This document shows, one piece after another, positions 11,810 through 23,261 of a DNA stretch of 64,000 nucleotides. A program made the position numbers and the translations under genes. Position 1 is the first letter of the stretch. Every line of letters starts with the position of its first letter. Source of the DNA: Liolophura sinensis (taxonomy: Eukaryota; Mollusca; Polyplacophora; Chitonida; Chitonidae); the NCBI RefSeq assembly GCF_032854445.1, contig NC_088300.1:37414458-37478457 (forward strand), read 5' to 3'. The notes below the pieces were generated by a model, which ran no database searches, was not told the origin of the DNA, and saw nothing but the letters and a program-made list of their open reading frames with translations.

Positions 11810-13150
11810 TATATTTAAGATCTGAGCCACATTCAGCAGCCATTGTAGTTGGCAAAAGTCAAAGTATAAGAGCAGCAAATTCATTTCATATTTAATAAAC
11901 TGTTACGCAATTATTTTTTGACTTTGTACAAAACTGAATATACTTGGCTTAAAAATCTTGTATTAAGTTATAAACAACCAGGCCCAGTTCAGCTCTTCAT
12001 CTCTACCAGAGACTAGATATCAAGCCAAATGGCCAAGTATTAAGATGTCATCCACATGTGAGCGGGTGAGGCTGCCCTTCAAAAGATGGTTTACCAGCGG
12101 ATTAGGTTCAGAGGTCAGTCCAGGTATTTATGGGTCAGTGTAGCTTAACCCTGGATCAGTGATCACCTCACGTGCCACATATGTCGCCGGCAGCTTTTCA
12201 CATGTTCCCATTTCTGCATATCTGGACTCTTACCTGGTGCAGATAAACCTCAATGCACAAGCCATCGCTGCTTGACCTCGTTTTTCTGGCCATTCTGACT
12301 GGCCCGGTTCGTCCATAGACAAATTGGGTTATTGTGTTAGTGTCTGATTATTTTTACCGCAGACCGCAACAAAATTAAGACAATGTTTTGAAACTTTTTT
12401 CTTTTCGTGTACGTGTTTTCGTAGGGTTTATATGAAAAGGGGGCCCTAAACAATACAAACAAGTTGAATTACATGGCACGAGCTAGATTTTTATGTCTTA
12501 TTGTAAATGTTTTTATATTATTTTTTTACCTGGTATTTTGTGCTTTACTCATGAATCTACCGATCATAATGCCAACAGTCAGATTTATATATGGAAGAAA
12601 TCGAACAGATCACACAGAAATTCACTGCGCTCTTTATTTGTTAGCTCTATGAAAAACTTCTTATAACACACATGGCGCCAGCCGAACCAAGCTACTGGAC
12701 AAGACGTGATCTTTCCAAGATCAAATGATATTGTAGATATGCAAAGCGATTCAGTATTAATCAATCCATGGTACGTTACACTGTAACAGACTTCTGGAAG
12801 AGAGCGTTATCTATATGTCTTAAGGGCTACGATTTGTGCTCAAGATCACTGACTTCAATCAGTAAAAAATAAAATATTGCGTAATTGTAATTTCTACACT
12901 GGTCACGCATTGTGAAATGTCAATGGTTCAGTAATACCAAAATATAACCACTGTTTTCATTGCGATGAAAACATTTCAGAAAGCCACCTCGTATTCTCAA
13001 ATAAACTGTGTTGGTCAAAATATAACACGAAAGACTACAGCGTACAGAGTAAAGCTAGAACAAAGACGAAAGTGTGCACATGTAATAGGTGAAATCCGTC
13101 CTCCGGGCTTCTTGTCGTCTTACCTCAGTTACTGTTTTGTAACTGTTCGT
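11810..13150. other. No gene seen
   Basis: Small open frames only, for example 12464-12652 (hydrophobic, no splice sites). I see no known repeat family. Confidence 0.4.
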
Positions 13151-13154
13151 GTAA

Positions 13155-14945
13155 AAAGGCATTAAATTTACCATTGTCCACCTTCATCGTAATTCCTGTT
13201 TAAGATGGATCTTTGTATCCTATCGGGACCGTCGTTCTATATGAATTTATTTAGCAGTACGTTTATTTCTTTCAGAGTACTATCAGGTGGGTTGGGGTGG
13301 GAAAGAAACAAGTGAATTAATTCTGACAAAGCTAGGGATTTTATAACTGTTATTTTTCCAAGTAATGATAGGTTCCTGATTCTCCATCTTCGAAGGTCAT
13401 TTTTCAAGTCTTCTCTTCTGGCAAGATAATTTATTTTCCATATGTTGTTAAAATCCACCGTTGAAAAATTTATGCCCAGTATGTTTAGTTTGTCGACCCA
13501 ATCTAATTTAACCAAGTGACATAATTTTACATATGAGCCCGAGAGAGATCCTATCCATGCAGCCTTGGTTTTTTCTATGTTCATTTTTAATCCTGAGTAT
13601 TCATAATATGTACCTAAGCAAGTTAGTGCCTCCGAAAGTGACTTTTCAGATCCATCCAAAAGTATCTGAGTATCATCAGCATATAGGCTTATTGTATGTT
13701 CTGTGTCGTTTATGGATAGTCCCTTTATGTTATGGTTGCTTCGTATCATTGAACTCAAAATCTCGGCACATAAGAGAAAAAGATATGGAGGAATGGGATC
13801 GCCTTGCCTACAGCCCCTGCTAATATTAAACACAGAAGACACAGTGCCATTTTGAAGAATGCGAGCAGAGATATCTGTATGAAACAATTTAATCCATGAT
13901 CTCATATCAGTTCAAAAATTGAACGTCATAAGCACTTCTTCCATGAATTTCCATGAGATAGAATCGAAGGCTTTCTCAAAATCGACACAGATGGTATAAG
14001 TCCCGGGATTCCCTTTTCTTTGGTTTCGAACATGATGTCGTAAATTAGACGTATATTTTCTACGATACATCTTCCGGAAATAAAACCTTTCTGGTCTTCA
14101 TTGATGTCATCAAGGACAAGTTTTAGTCTATTTGCAATGCAAGCACTGTATATTTTATAGTTTACGTTTAACAGAGTAATGAGGCGCCAGAGTTTTTAAG
14201 TTGTCTCTTGGTTTCTTTGGTTTAGGTAAGCATGTTATAATTCCTTGCTTTTGAGATATTGACATTTCGCCTTTTGCGAAACCTTCATTGCAGGCAATGA
14301 GAACAAATTGTCCAACGTCTTTCCAGAACATCTTATAAAATTCAACCGGAAAAACCTCCATTCGTGGAGTTTTGTCGTTTTTCATATTTCTCCAGGCTGT
14401 CGTTAACTCTTTGAAGGCCTTCTAATTTGGCTGCCTCCCTATTTGAGAGTCCCTATTTGTCTAGTTTTATATCTTTCAAAATCCCCTAAGGCCATTTCTC
14501 TCCTTATCTATTTTCCCTTACAGATTTGAGTAATAATTTGTTTGTGTCGCTAAAATTTCTGTCGTTTGATATATTTCTTTTCCATCATCAAGTGTTAATT
14601 TTGAAATCAATTTGTTTGTATAATTTCTCTTCTCCAGTGCCAAAAAATATTTTGTCGGTTTTTCTCCACATTCAATTTTGTTTTCCTTTGATCTGATTAA
14701 TATACCTTCCATCTCTTTTTATCTCAGCTTTTTTATCTCAGCTCCTATAACGTGGAATGATTTCCACTTTTGTGGAGATATTGAAAATACCCTTTGACAC
14801 CAAGAAAAAATCGAGTCTAGCTTGGTTTTTTCGGATTCTTGCGTTGTCATGTGTATCGTCTGTCTCCTTCATGCATTTGCCTCCAAACATCTGTATATTC
14901 ATTTTTGTTTATGAGATTCAGTACTTTCTGTCTGGCCATAGGATT
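13155..14945 (-). mobile_element. L1/Tx1-like LINE relic, endonuclease end plus reverse transcriptase
   Basis: Reading leftward on the minus strand, broken frames give parts of one polyprotein. First comes an endonuclease C-terminal segment (DVWRQMHEGDRRYT, about 14900-14780). Next is a linker with CGEKPTKYFLALEKRN (about 14630), then KQGIITCLPKPKKPRDN, then QKGFISGRCIVENIRLIYDI (about 14080), FEKAFDSISWKF (about 13970), RGCRQGDPIPPYLFLLCAE, and the YADD box in ISLYADDTQILLDGS (about 13680). It ends with NDGPDR and NYDEGG motifs near 13200. Stops and frame changes interrupt it throughout. Both ends are truncated: there is no ORF1, no start of the endonuclease and no poly-A tail. It is dead and not a host gene. 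Confidence 0.88.
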
Positions 14946-15224
14946 ATTTACATGCTGATAATTATCAGTGTCTTTTTCAGGATCGATAACTAAATTTTAT
15001 TAAACATTTAATTTAATAAACAATCACACGAAAATAATGCGAGAGGATCTGGCTTAGTCCACCAACAGAATCAACACCAACAGAATTATGGGTAGTGCAG
15101 AAATACAATATCCGGGACAAACACCATGGATATTAAACCAGAACAGCGAAGAGAGTGTTTAGTGTAGAGTTTTATTCTAATTGTTCATATAGATGCGTAA
15201 CTAAAAAAATAGTAACTTACTCCT

Positions 15225-15490
15225 TACTCATGAATATTTCCATTATATGGCGGTGGCCAGCATTATGGTGGGAGGAAACCGGGCAATGCTCGGGGTAACC
15301 CATGACCATATCCCCAGACGTTCGCACATACCACTGGAGAGAAAGCTAGCATGAACAACCATACTGGCGAAAGGCTCCTTAGTTGCGGAATGTAACTCTT
15401 ACATCGAGCAAAAGTTCGATGTCAGAGTTAAATTCCGCAACCATAAGAGGCTTCTGAGTCATTGGAGTGCTGCGCTGATTGAGGAGAGAT
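15225..15490 (-). mobile_element. Family 1 SINE carrying a nested hairpin insertion
   Basis: Tail remnant CTCATGAATATTTC at about 15227, body CAGCATTATGGTGGGAGGAA, then head pieces split by a 68-bp insertion at 15380-15447. The head resumes at AGGCTTCTGAGTCATT and continues with GCTGCGCTGATTG. The AAAT tail is lost. Confidence 0.85.
15380..15447. mobile_element. 68-bp hairpin insertion, MITE-like
   Basis: Arms at 15383-15407 and 15416-15440 pair at 23 of 25 positions around an 8-nt loop, and weaker pairing continues outward. The insertion is flanked by AGGCTCCT (15372-15379) and AGGCTTCT (15448-15455), an 8-bp duplication with one mismatch, inside a SINE whose consensus has only one copy of that site. 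The 8-bp duplication would suit a hAT-mobilised element, but this is inference. Confidence 0.75.
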
Positions 15491-15499
15491 GAACATGTA

Positions 15500-16339
15500 T
15501 GGATTCTAGGTCTTGAATCATAGTTCCTATGACCAAAAATGTGAAAAACGTTATCAAGTTGTCCATCAGTTCAATCAAACACTGACTATACCCCGTGCAA
15601 TGTGCCACCTGGAGCCAAACTGGTCAAATACAAAAGCGTAAGTATAGAGAAGGCTTGCGATACATGTTCATGTACACATCATCTTGACATCTGCTTCTCC
15701 TGGTCAGGCAAAAGTGTTACACATTCGTGACGTCATAGCACGTGTTGCATTCACATTTGATTTACATTTGAGTCATTTGGGTGACGTATTTGAGTACGGC
15801 GTGAAACTCAAATAAAAACATGGATAAACTGTGGGCGCAACAGTTGATTACGTCAAGAGGGTAATATTCAGAATTTCTTTGTATTTTTTTCATCATTGTT
15901 ATTGTATTTGTTATTATTTCCGTATACTTCTTCAGTCTTAATTACTCCCAGATTTGTCTTGGTAAATATGTACCCAAGTCAAGTGGATATTTCACATATA
16001 ACACACGCCCAGATATCACGAAACCATCTTAGACTTAAGGCAAAATTTCAGTCATTAAATTTTTGGTTTGTTCCTTTCCGTTATTTTAGTTGAAATTTGT
16101 TGTACGATAAACCAGAGTTTACAAGCTTTCGAGCAAATTTTTGACCTTGTAATATAAGAAACAACAATTTTAAAGTGATTTGAGTCTGAGATTGGTTCGT
16201 GATGCCGGGGCGAGTCGTGTATTTTGGTCAATCGCTGAACTGCCCTGTTAAATCATATAAGATAAAGATATGATTTTTAAACAGTTTGTTTTTAAAGAAA
16301 TACCATATCATTTACTCTGCCTATAGATTTGGGAACTTA
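15500..16339. other. No gene; one SINE tail fragment
   Basis: Contains a family 1 tail scrap at about 15782-15825 (GAGTACGGCGTGAAACTCAA then ATAAAAA). The rest is unassigned AT-rich sequence. Confidence 0.5.
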
Positions 16340-16351
16340 TTTTAAACTTTC

Positions 16352-16615
16352 GGGGCCTCCATGACTCAGTCGGTTAGCGCAGCGTAATGACCCAGGAACC
16401 TCTCACCAATGCGGTTGCTGTGTGTTCAAGTCCAGCTCATGCTGGCTTCCTCTCCGGCCGTAAGTGGGAAGGTCTGACAGCAACCTGCGGATGGTCATGG
16501 GTTTCCCCCGGGCTGTGCCCGGTTTCCACCCACCATAATGCTGGCCGCCGTCGTATAAGTGAAATATTCTTGAGTACGGCGTAAAACACCAATCAAAAAA
16601 ATAAATAAAAAAATG
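16352..16615 (+). mobile_element. Family 1 SINE, complete
   Basis: Head CGGGGCCTCCATGACTCAG, B box GTTCAAGTCC, body and tail motif AGTACGGCGTAAAACACC, then an A-rich tail. Target duplication TTTTAAACTTTC at 16340-16351 and 16616-16627. A short stretch between the A box and GCGTAATGACCC is missing relative to copies with GCGCGCTAGCGCAGC. Confidence 0.96.
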
Positions 16616-16627
16616 TTTTAAACTTTC

Positions 16628-17390
16628 AAAGTTTTGTCTTTCAAAGCGTATGTTCAACAAAAGTGTTTCTATGAAGAAAGTTAGCATTCAGCTAATTTAC
16701 AGTCATTATAAGTTTTACGCATCTGGCAAGCGTGGGTATGGAGTAATGTTCAAAGCTGTTCTCGGATTGATAGCCAACTACGCAGAGTTTTAGGGGTAAA
16801 TCAGTGAGGAGTATGAAAGCGTCACTGAAAATTGCTGATGTTGAGGCCTAAATATAATTTGTCGCCCACAATCACAGACTTCATAGACCAGGTGACACCA
16901 GGTGTTCAGTGCGTAGTGGTAACTATGCCATTGTTTTATACAATATATTTATTCTTGCGGCGTCGGACGAGATTACTTCGATGGGAAGCTGGTAAATCTA
17001 CTGTGTATATATAGGACTACGGTATGAGGCACAAGTCTGCGCCATGCGTGTTTTGGCCTAATCATGGACTGAACATCTTGAAAATGACGACATGATCGTG
17101 CTAAGAATACACATAGTTGTAAAAGAGAAATTTGTCAAAATCTTCTCAGTTCATGCATCACCGTGTTGAACTCGAGCTTGACTGCTACTTAAGAGTTTCA
17201 CATATAGGCTATAGCCTTATAAGAATTTGGATTCCTGAATCAGAATGATTGCTAATACAAAATTGAAGACATATGATAATCAAGGATGCTATGTCAGTTG
17301 AATCACTCTGACTGAGAGCACATTAACCAGACTAACGCTGTCTCCTGCCTTCAACAATATTCACATCACATAAAACTGCACATAATAACA
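16628..17390. other. No feature seen
   Basis: Unassigned AT-rich sequence with only a 60-residue open frame at 16832. Confidence 0.4.
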
Positions 17391-17545
17391 TTTGTGTTGT
17401 ATAAACACAAAACTTGTATTTTTCTAGCCAAAAAATTGTGTTGAATTAACACCAGGTCTTGACTGTGTTTTTTTAAATTTATTTTGCAACACGAATATGT
17501 GTACTTTACATTTATTTAACACATGTTTGTGTTGGGGTAACACAT
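17391..17545. other. Cluster of three GTGTT-N5-AACAC palindromes
   Basis: Three interrupted palindromes with identical 5-nt spacing sit at 17394-17408, 17438-17452 and 17529-17543. The first extends to an 8-bp stem (TTTGTGTT / AACACAAA). The spacers differ (GTATA, GAATT, GGGGT), so this is not a plain tandem copy. Function unknown; it could be a protein-binding cluster or a decayed repeat. Confidence 0.5.
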
Positions 17546-17699
17546 TTCTGTGATGAATGAAACATCATGAAGTTGTTATGTTAGATTTGAACACAAGTGT
17601 GTGTATACGGTAGAATGGGGGTATTAAATGCGTTGTTTCAACGTTTTCTTTGTGGTTTACATAGTCATATGATTTAATAATAATTTCGAGTTGAAAACT

Positions 17700-17832
17700 T
17701 AGCAACCAGTCTTGTTTTCTTGCTCTAACCTCTCAGCGCTGAGCGCCAACTCCAGGCTTGATCCCAGATCACCCCACTTCATGGCGGACGCTCTAACCAT
17801 TAGGCCACCCAAGCGGTCGCGATGAGTCAAAT
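17700..17832 (-). mobile_element. Family 3 tRNA-derived SINE, head part
   Basis: On the minus strand it reads GGTGGCCTAATGGTTAGAG (A box), then GGGATCAAGCCTGG (B box), then GGTTAGAGCAAGAAAAC. It matches the first third of the copy at 45110-45480 and lacks the tail. Confidence 0.8.
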
Positions 17833-17936
17833 GAACTGACAGCTCCATAAAGCTCCAAATTGAAGCTCTGCTTCTTTCTGCCCTCTCTTCTGCAAAGCGC
17901 TAAAACAGAGTTTTATAATTTCGTGACCTTGAATGA

Positions 17937-18000
17937 AAATAAATTTATTGAAGTATTTGATTGGTGTTTTACGTCGTTCTCCAGAATATTTCACTTAAAG
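17937..18000 (-). mobile_element. Family 1 SINE tail fragment
   Basis: AATAAATTTATT, then TTTGATTGGTGTTTTACG and AGAATATTTCACTTA. Only the last 60 bp of the element remain. Confidence 0.7.
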
Positions 18001-18184
18001 TGTCACCAAGGTGTTACCAACTGTCACACTGCCGTCGCTGCTTTTGTTGCGAGCGGCTACACTCGCTTCGCTGCACTTGTTTTACTGACTGTGTTGTAGT
18101 CTTTCACAGGGAATACGTTTGCTATCATTGAATAAAGGGCACACGTTTTAATTCACAATTATGCTTGTAAAGCCTCTAATACGT

Positions 18185-18560
18185 GAAGTGTATGGAAGGG
18201 GGAAGGACTTGCTCACGCAGTGATCATGTGCAGTATTGTATATATGGAAGGAGGGGGGCACTTGCTCACACAGTGATCATGTGCAGTATTGTATATATGG
18301 AGTGCGGGCACTTGCTCACGCAGTGATTATGTGCAGTATTGTATATATGGAGGGGGGCACTTGCTCACGCAGTGATCATGTGCAGTATTGTATATATAGA
18401 GTGGGGGGCACTTGCTCACGCGATGATCATGTGCAGTATTGCATATCTGGTGACAAAGGAGATATGTTCACGCATTGATCATGTGCAGTATCCATCAGTA
18501 TATCGAGTTGGGTGGGGGGGGGGGGGGTACACGCAATGATTGTGTGCAATATTGTGTATC
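18185..18560. repeat. Minisatellite, about 50-bp unit, 7 copies
   Basis: GATCATGTGCAGTATTGTAT recurs at intervals of 48-59 bp, preceded by CACTTGCTCACGCAGT and separated by G-rich stretches of variable length. The right end includes an uninterrupted run of 14 G at 18514-18527. Confidence 0.9.
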
Positions 18561-18564
18561 AGGT

Positions 18565-20492
18565 GACAGTGGGAAATATGGATAAAATATGGGTTCTGTA
18601 CTAATTCCATGGAGACTATAAAACACTTGTTGCACTTGAATAGCCACACACGTTTCACATTAAGTCAGTAATTTTAAGATACAACTTTAGTGTATTGAAA
18701 AGTGAGATAAGATATTGAGAAAAACACATTTTCAACAATTTTCAGACTTTATTTTTTGCATTACAAAAAACAATTAACTTTTAGTTAAGTTTTTGAGTGT
18801 GATATGTGAAAGCTGTAGCTTACACCAATCAAATAAATAAGTAATTACATGTGGCTTTGTTTTATAAAAGACCACTATGAAGACTTGACCTTCTTTTCCA
18901 TTACATAACAGACAAAAATATAAAACAAAGAAAACAAAGAATAGTACGTTTAGTGGCTGTCACTTGTCATTAAATTTATTCAACATCATTTGTGAAGGCA
19001 GGTTCTCTCTCATCGTTAAACGGAATGGGGCGAATACAGATTCAACCATGTCAGCGGTCAACACAGCAGCTGTTAGACATCTGCAATTCGCGTGGTTTTA
19101 AATATAAGCATGACACCTGTTGATCTCCGCGTCATAGCTTTCTGGAAATACCCAGTATGGTTGTATCACCGAGCATGCAGGTGTCACCATAACCTGACCT
19201 GACAGTAAATATCCAGGAACGTAACAATACTGACTTAGGGTAGGGTCGCTTCAAAAAAGTGTATTGTAGGACAGACTCAATAACAAGCATTTACTGAATG
19301 CTTTCCGATATATTTGAGTTCAAACTAAAGATTATGTTGGTTTTCGCTCATAATCACATGTGTATTAATACATGTATAAATAAGGAAGTGGCATTATCTA
19401 ATATGCGAGGGTGTAGACACAAGTCTTTGGAATATGAATCGCCTTCATCAAAATTTTTCGAGAAAAAAAGAAGATATGAAATTAAACTTCGACTAAGTAT
19501 TTACAAATAGTATAGGTAATCCTGACCTCACGCCATGGACTGTGTTTAGCCTGGTTAGCACTTAATACCCGAGGAGTCTTGTTAAATCAGGCGAAAATGT
19601 GGCCTCTGGGCACGTCGTCTTTACATAATGATGTTTTTATTATGTTATCAACACAGGAACCAAGCAACCATAGCGCTCTTGAACTTCATCATCACAGTCA
19701 TTAAATAGACGCTTCCTTTTTACAATATACTATTTATTTACGACCTTTTGCTTACTTATACCTAAGAACTGTTCCGTTACATAAGCTCCGTGGGGTATCC
19801 AGAAGGAAAAACGAAACAGTGTAAAATCGTTATTGACATGTGAACCAGTAGCGGGGAAACTAAGTGTAAATGTGTTTCTCGTGTAATCCTACTTCCTCGT
19901 GGCTGAAAAACAACAAAAAAAGCGTTAGATGACGAGTGACCTTACAGCTGTGAACAAAGCAGCAGTGAGTGTCGATTAGAGTATCCGCGTGTGACAAAGA
20001 ACTTATGACCATGACTAGACATCAGAGAGCAAATGCCACACATCTGATTCACTGGTTCATAATTTTCCTTTCTGTTTTTATGTCACCATAGGGACAAGAC
20101 TCATTGAAGACGAGTGGCAGGAATCTGGAGGGTGGAATGCTAAATAACCTGACAAAAGTTGACGATAAGCTGGACATGTTTCCAGCGAAGACCAGATGGT
20201 GTTGCGGATTCCGAAACAGGCATCTGTAGGAAATACGACTGGCTGAATATATTATCGGTGATGATGAGCAGATTTCCTGATACAACGTTTGAAGAAGAAT
20301 GCTGTGAACAGTTATTAACTATGCCTTTAAATATCATAAACCTCTACAGTAGAAAGCTTAAATGGGAGGGAATCAGTTCTTCATCTTCAAATCCCTGTCT
20401 TGTGGCACTGCAAGTCAAGAAAGAGTAGTCACGTATTGGACAAGCCAAGACATTCGAGAACAAGTCCTTACGCTGCTAACGGGAGATCCAAA
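18565..20492. other. Upstream region of the GPCR; no exon assigned
   Basis: Includes a family 1 tail scrap at about 18820-18840 (ACACCAATCAAATAAATAAG). The frame of the receptor gene is open back to 20400 without an ATG before the M at 20493, so part of 20400-20492 is probably 5' leader or follows an upstream intron. Nothing else is recognisable. Confidence 0.4.
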
Positions 20493-21980
20493 ATGCCTGT
20501 TGTCAAAATGATCTCCCCTCCGAGCAACGCCAGCGGACTTTCAGAGAACGCCACAGGGGCGAGTATTCTCGGCACGGATATCACGACCCCTGGTCATAAT
20601 ATGGGACACCCGTGGATGGCGGAGGAAGTTGTAGGAATCATCATTACGGCCATCTTGGTGCCCCTGATCCTGAGCGGGAACACCCTGGTCATCCTCGCCG
20701 TCATTCGCTACCGCCGCCTTCAGATCCCCACCAACTACTTCATTGTCTCCTTAGCTGTTGCGGACATATTCATCGGCTTAAGTATTCCTTTCTTCACAGC
20801 CATTGAAATTACACATCAAAGAATCTCTAGTATCTTCGTCTGTTTCTCCCCCAATCGTGTCTTGACTACGGGCTGTGCAGTGTCCATACTGACTATGGTT
20901 ATGGTGGCCTATGACAGGAAAACCGCTTTACTCTATCCCTTGGAGTATATCAAACTCATGACATGCCGGAAACTTATGGCACTGATGGCATTTGTATGGA
21001 CCTACTCTATCCTGGCATCATGGCTTCCCATTGGTCTGGGGTGGTATGCCGAGGAGTTTATGTACGTGGATCTGAACACGACCCATGCCTGTTCCTTCCA
21101 ACTGTTACATAGGAACACTCATTTCTTGTCTCTGGGTGGCGTCTTCCTGCCGTCCTGCCTGGTCATACTCTACTGTTATTCGCGGATCTATTTGCTTGCC
21201 AGACACCATGCCCGAGCCATCGCAGCAGTAGAGACATCAGTCAGGCAGAATCTGCAGATTAAGTACATGATGAAGGACACAAAATACGCCAAGACGTTAG
21301 CCATCCTTATAGGTACTTTTCTCTTGCTCTGGTTGCCTTTCCAGATTGCCTTGTTCCTTGAATCGGCGACAAGCGTCGTCTTGCAAAGCTGGACAAGAAA
21401 CTACCTGGCTTATTTGGCCTTCCTTAACAGCGCTTTGAATCCGTGGATATATGCCTACAAGAACAGCGAGTTTCGTGTGGCTTTCAAGCGCATTTGTAGA
21501 ACTTGGTGTGGAAGAAGTTGTTGGAAGTCTGACAGGAGGACGAGCATGATCTCAGAGAACAGTATGGGCGCTATATCAAATAGTACACTAGGTCTGAACA
21601 AACCTAGCAGCCGCCTATTCGCAGGTGATCGAATAGAAGTGCTGTGCAGCCAAACCCAGCTAAGTGAGGACGCCGCTGTTCACATCAGAGACCATTTGGA
21701 CAGGACTAACACTCGCATTCTCGTATCGGACATCATCCGCCTATATTTGAATTCGTGCGGCGATGAGACGGACGAGGAATTCTTTAAAAGATGCCAGGAG
21801 ACCATGGCAAGAAATCTGGGTGTGCATGTTACAAATGAATCTGGGATAGCGGCCGGTTGTTCGTATCAGACTAAAATTAAAACGTCAGACTTACCCAATG
21901 TGGTGCCAGAAATTGACCGATTAGAAAGTGGCTGTAGGGCCGAGATTGTGGGCACGTCCACCGCTTGTCTTCACTCCTAA
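20493..21980 (+). CDS. Class A (rhodopsin-family) GPCR, adenosine/aminergic-like
   Basis: A 495-residue seven-helix receptor in one coding exon. The N-terminus has two glycosylation sites (NAS at 12, NAT at 19). Family landmarks, numbered from this M: N63 in helix 1 (SGNTLVILAV), D91 in helix 2 (SLAVADIFIG), C117 and C200 for the extracellular disulphide, DRK at 141-143 in place of DRY, LLWLPF at 278-283 in helix 6, and NPWIY at 316-320 in helix 7, followed by a short helix 8 (KNSEFRVAFKRI). Cysteines at about 335-345 could be palmitoylated. A long Ser-rich intracellular tail of about 150 residues follows. The helix 2 and helix 7 wording resembles adenosine receptors, but the ligand cannot be told from sequence. 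The ATG at 20493 is chosen because residues before it lack a start and are basic and leader-like. An aminergic or orphan receptor is the main alternative. Confidence 0.93.
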   Translation: MPVVKMISPPSNASGLSENATGASILGTDITTPGHNMGHPWMAEEVVGIIITAILVPLILSGNTLVILAVIRYRRLQIPTNYFIVSLAVADIFIGLSIPFFTAIEITHQRISSIFVCFSPNRVLTTGCAVSILTMVMVAYDRKTALLYPLEYIKLMTCRKLMALMAFVWTYSILASWLPIGLGWYAEEFMYVDLNTTHACSFQLLHRNTHFLSLGGVFLPSCLVILYCYSRIYLLARHHARAIAAVETSVRQNLQIKYMMKDTKYAKTLAILIGTFLLLWLPFQIALFLESATSVVLQSWTRNYLAYLAFLNSALNPWIYAYKNSEFRVAFKRICRTWCGRSCWKSDRRTSMISENSMGAISNSTLGLNKPSSRLFAGDRIEVLCSQTQLSEDAAVHIRDHLDRTNTRILVSDIIRLYLNSCGDETDEEFFKRCQETMARNLGVHVTNESGIAAGCSYQTKIKTSDLPNVVPEIDRLESGCRAEIVGTSTACLHS

Positions 21981-22400
21981 AAGTATCACCCTGTTAGTGA
22001 ATGGGGTAATTGCATCGTAAACGGGACATTAAAATCCATTTTGTATACATACCGCTATTATTAATTTAAGAACAAAAAAGTCTTGTCTGACTAGGTTATG
22101 ATATCAAACTCTTTATACAAAAATATATTTTTCCTATAAAAGACTTTTTCGATGCTATTAAAACAAAATATTCTCCACGGTGGATATATATTAGTTAGTT
22201 TCATTCATACTATATATTATTTATTCTTGAAACATGGGTGAATACTTGATATATTTTTGTGTATGATTCAACTTTTTCTTAAGTAAACATTGTTTGTTAG
22301 CAGATCCATTTGTTATTGTTTTTTTTCTTCGTTATAGTACTATTTTATATTACTATTAATCAAATAACTACAATCAAATAAATACAAGGACACGTGTGTG
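21981..22400 (+). other. Probable 3' UTR and poly(A) signal of the GPCR
   Basis: AT-rich sequence after the TAA at 21978-21980. A canonical AATAAA lies at 22377-22382. The true cleavage site is not visible. Confidence 0.5.
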
Positions 22401-23087
22401 GCCTTCAGCGAGAAAATTGCACACATTATGTTACACAGGCTGCATACCGTGGATTTTTGGCGAAAACTCCATACATATGTATTTCATATCAAACTTTCTT
22501 CACTTACCAAGAACATCCCAAATTATTGCTTTTCCGCGAGTATCAGAAAGACCCACTTTTTAGGAATCTTATTTCCGAGTTTGAACGGTAACACGTGCAC
22601 AGATAAGACTGGTATTTTGTGAAAGGCAAGTGGGCTATTTTAAAACAGTGGCAAAAGATTGGGTTTGCACTGATCATTTATTTCTTTGCCCCAAATCTCC
22701 CGGTACAGCCCCTTTGAAATTAACAATTAATGTATATCATAAAATATGAAAATCTTGGCTTCTCGTCAGACATCGATGTACATGGTCCAGTGACAACCCG
22801 CCTCGTTTGTGAGATTATGGGATGCATTGTAGAGTAACCTAAGTTTACTCGAGCTGGTTGGATTGTTGGAATGCGGATCAAACTTACTCCGTTACTCTGC
22901 ACGACTTGTGAACAATTACTTCACGAGCACCACTGTACAGAAACAGGATGCATTACAGATAAGAAGTCAACAAACTGGTGTAGCGGTTGCGCCGAATTAT
23001 TTTGGTCAGACCTCAATGATGATAAAGATTTCCGTACAATTTAATCATTAATGCACACATTTGCATCGTTATATATTGACCGTACAG
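22401..23087. other. No feature seen
   Basis: Unassigned sequence with only short overlapping open frames. Confidence 0.4.
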
Positions 23088-23222
23088 TGGAAGGTCTTCC
23101 TGCAACCTGTGGATATGCATGGGTTTGCCCCGGTCTCTGCCCGGTTTCCTTCAATAATAATGCTGGCCGCGGTTGTATAAGTGAAATATTCTTAAGTGCG
23201 GCGTAAAACACGAATCAAAGAC
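23088..23222 (+). mobile_element. Family 1 SINE, 3' half
   Basis: GTGGAAGGTCTTCCTGCAACC through AATGCTGGCCGCGG to AAGTGCGGCGTAAAACACG. No AAAT repeats remain. Confidence 0.88.
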
Positions 23223-23261
23223 TAACATACTGAATGAAATGAGCATGGTGATAATATGTTG

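Noticed and set aside
13533-13823. 96-residue plus-strand frame
   Set aside because: Shadow of the reverse transcriptase on the opposite strand.
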